Assembly: GCA_030743445.1 (NCBI GenBank)
Contig: JASLSL010000346.1
Location: 1-6,405 of the forward strand
Source of the DNA: Alphaproteobacteria bacterium
GTDB taxonomy: Bacteria; Pseudomonadota; Alphaproteobacteria; UBA8366
Direction of reading: 5' to 3'
Length of the DNA: 6,405 nucleotides
The notes beneath the pieces were generated by a model. That model was not told the origin of the DNA. It did no database searches and saw nothing but the letters and a program-made list of their open reading frames with translations. A program made the position numbers and the translations under genes. Shown piece after piece: positions 5,434 through 6,405 of the stretch; positions within the stretch are counted from its first letter, which is position 1; every line of letters starts with the position of its first letter.

Positions 5434-6405
5434 ATGGCCATTCCGTTCTGGCGTCGACCCGGCTTCGTGTTGGTCTGCGGTGCGCTGATCGTCATCACCT
5501 CGTTCGGCGTCCGCCAGAGCTTCGGGCTCTTCATGCGGCCGATCTCGCTCGACCTGGGTTGGGGCCGCGAGATCCTGTCGCTAGCGCTGGCGACGCAGAA
5601 CCTGATGATCGGGGTGGCGGCCCCCTTCGCCGGCGCCTTGGCGGTCAAGTGGGGTGCGCCGCGCACCATCATGCTCGGCGGGCTGCTGTTCGCCGCCGGC
5701 ATCCTTTCGATGACCCAGTTCACGACCCCGACCGGCATGCTGATCGGCGGTGGGTTCTTCGCCGGGGTCGGGCTCAGCTCCTGCGGGCTGCCGCTGATTC
5801 TCTCGGTGGTCGGGCAGATCGCGCCCGAGGAGAAGCGCAGTATGTGGCTCGGTACGGTGACCGCGAGCGCCACCCTCGGCCAGATAATGATCGTGCCGAC
5901 GAGCCAGAGCCTGCTGTCGGACTACCAGTGGGTCACCAGTCTCCTGGCGCTCTCGGCGATGGCCGGGATGATCGTGCCGTTTGCTTGGGCGATGTCGGGG
6001 GCCGCCCCTCGCGCCGCCCGTACCGGTGGCGAGCAGAGTATCCGTGCCGCCCTTGGCGAGGCCGGCGGCCATCGCGGCTTCTGGCTCTTGACCGTCGGGT
6101 TCTTCGTCTGCGGCTTCCAGGTGATGTTCATCAGCATGCACCTGCCGGCCTATCTGGTCGATGTCGGGGCGAGCCCAGCGATGGGGGCGGTGGCGCTGAT
6201 GACCATCGCGCTCTTTAACATGATCGGCGCCTGGACCTTCGGCTGGCTCGGCGGGCGCTACCGCAAGAAGTACCTGCTGAGCTTCCTCTATACCGGGCGC
6301 TCGCTCGCCATTCTCGCGTTCCTCAACGCGCCGGTGAGCGAGACCTCGATCCTGTTGTTCGCCGCCGCGGTCGGGTTGCTGTGGCTCGGCACCGTGCCGC
6401 TGACC
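5434..6405 (+). CDS. MFS transporter, oxalate/formate antiporter or monocarboxylate-carrier-like (3' end beyond window)
   Basis: An inner-membrane major facilitator, 324 residues visible and still open at the window edge. The family is usually about 400 residues, so roughly the last two helices are missing. Hydrophobic helices are seen at about 9-31, 47-71, 76-94, 100-128, 136-157, 167-187, then a hydrophilic central loop (188-212), and 213-236, 250-270, 279-298, 304-324. The opening SFGVRQSFGLFMRPISLDLGWGRE (27-50, conserved RQSFG and LGW.RE) is typical of the oxalate/formate-antiporter and monocarboxylate-like branch. The loop 2-3 motif is degenerate (GALAVKWGAPR, 67-77, Val where Asp is usual); the matching GWLGGRYRKK (270-279) in the second half is better kept. 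The ATG at 5434 has AGGA nine bases upstream. Proton-driven uptake or exchange of a small carboxylate is inferred. It probably shares the divergent control region with the VOC gene, and the two may act on the same compound. Confidence 0.9.
   Translation, partial: MAIPFWRRPGFVLVCGALIVITSFGVRQSFGLFMRPISLDLGWGREILSLALATQNLMIGVAAPFAGALAVKWGAPRTIMLGGLLFAAGILSMTQFTTPTGMLIGGGFFAGVGLSSCGLPLILSVVGQIAPEEKRSMWLGTVTASATLGQIMIVPTSQSLLSDYQWVTSLLALSAMAGMIVPFAWAMSGAAPRAARTGGEQSIRAALGEAGGHRGFWLLTVGFFVCGFQVMFISMHLPAYLVDVGASPAMGAVALMTIALFNMIGAWTFGWLGGRYRKKYLLSFLYTGRSLAILAFLNAPVSETSILLFAAAVGLLWLGTVPLT

Overview
The window is high-GC DNA (roughly two thirds G+C by eye) and looks like chromosomal accessory-metabolism sequence from an alphaproteobacterium, perhaps of the Rhodospirillales type. 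The grounds are the gene families (TRAP binding protein, TfdA/TauD dioxygenase, CaiB/BaiF CoA-transferase, VOC protein, MFS carrier), the codon usage, and an extragenic palindrome whose ends (GTCATTCC and GGAATCCATGAC) resemble repeats I remember from alphaproteobacterial intergenic regions. The taxonomic call is inference from memory, not a search.

Layout. (1) 16-1092 (+): periplasmic substrate-binding protein of a TRAP transporter of the 2-oxoacid/TakP type, preceded by a strong Shine-Dalgarno and followed by a clear intrinsic terminator (1146-1176). (2) 1245-2099 (+): TfdA-like Fe(II)/2-oxoglutarate dioxygenase with all expected active-site residues. (3) 2141-2881 (-): MlaF-like ABC ATPase, with no permease or MCE partner here and with Ser in place of the H-loop His. 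(4) 3010-4230 (+): CaiB/BaiF family (class III) CoA-transferase. (5) 4401-5321 (-): protein with two VOC domains, the C-terminal one like methylmalonyl-CoA epimerase. (6) 5434-6405 (+): MFS carrier cut by the window edge, about ten of twelve membrane helices visible.

The genes alternate in orientation (+ + - + - +), so only the first two could share a transcript, and a terminator separates them. The two convergent junctions (2099/2141 and 4230/4401) hold AT-rich palindromic repeats: one with GGGGACTGTCCCC, and a pair with GGTGC(C/T)AGGCACC. Both junctions also share the 11-mer AAGTTATTGAT. These repeats can also fold as bidirectional terminators. A third, GC-rich palindrome adjoins the second set. 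The divergent junctions (2882-3009, 5322-5433) should carry the promoters; only weak candidates are visible.

How the genes fit together: uptake of an organic acid (TRAP protein, MFS carrier), oxidative attack on an anionic substrate (dioxygenase), CoA activation (CoA-transferase) and an epimerase/dioxygenase-type step (VOC protein) would make a plausible organic-acid or xenobiotic catabolic neighbourhood. No regulator or shared transcript ties them together, so this is only a hypothesis. I see no convincing new defence, mobile or RNA system; the most unusual material is the composite repeats at the convergent junctions and the altered ABC ATPase.
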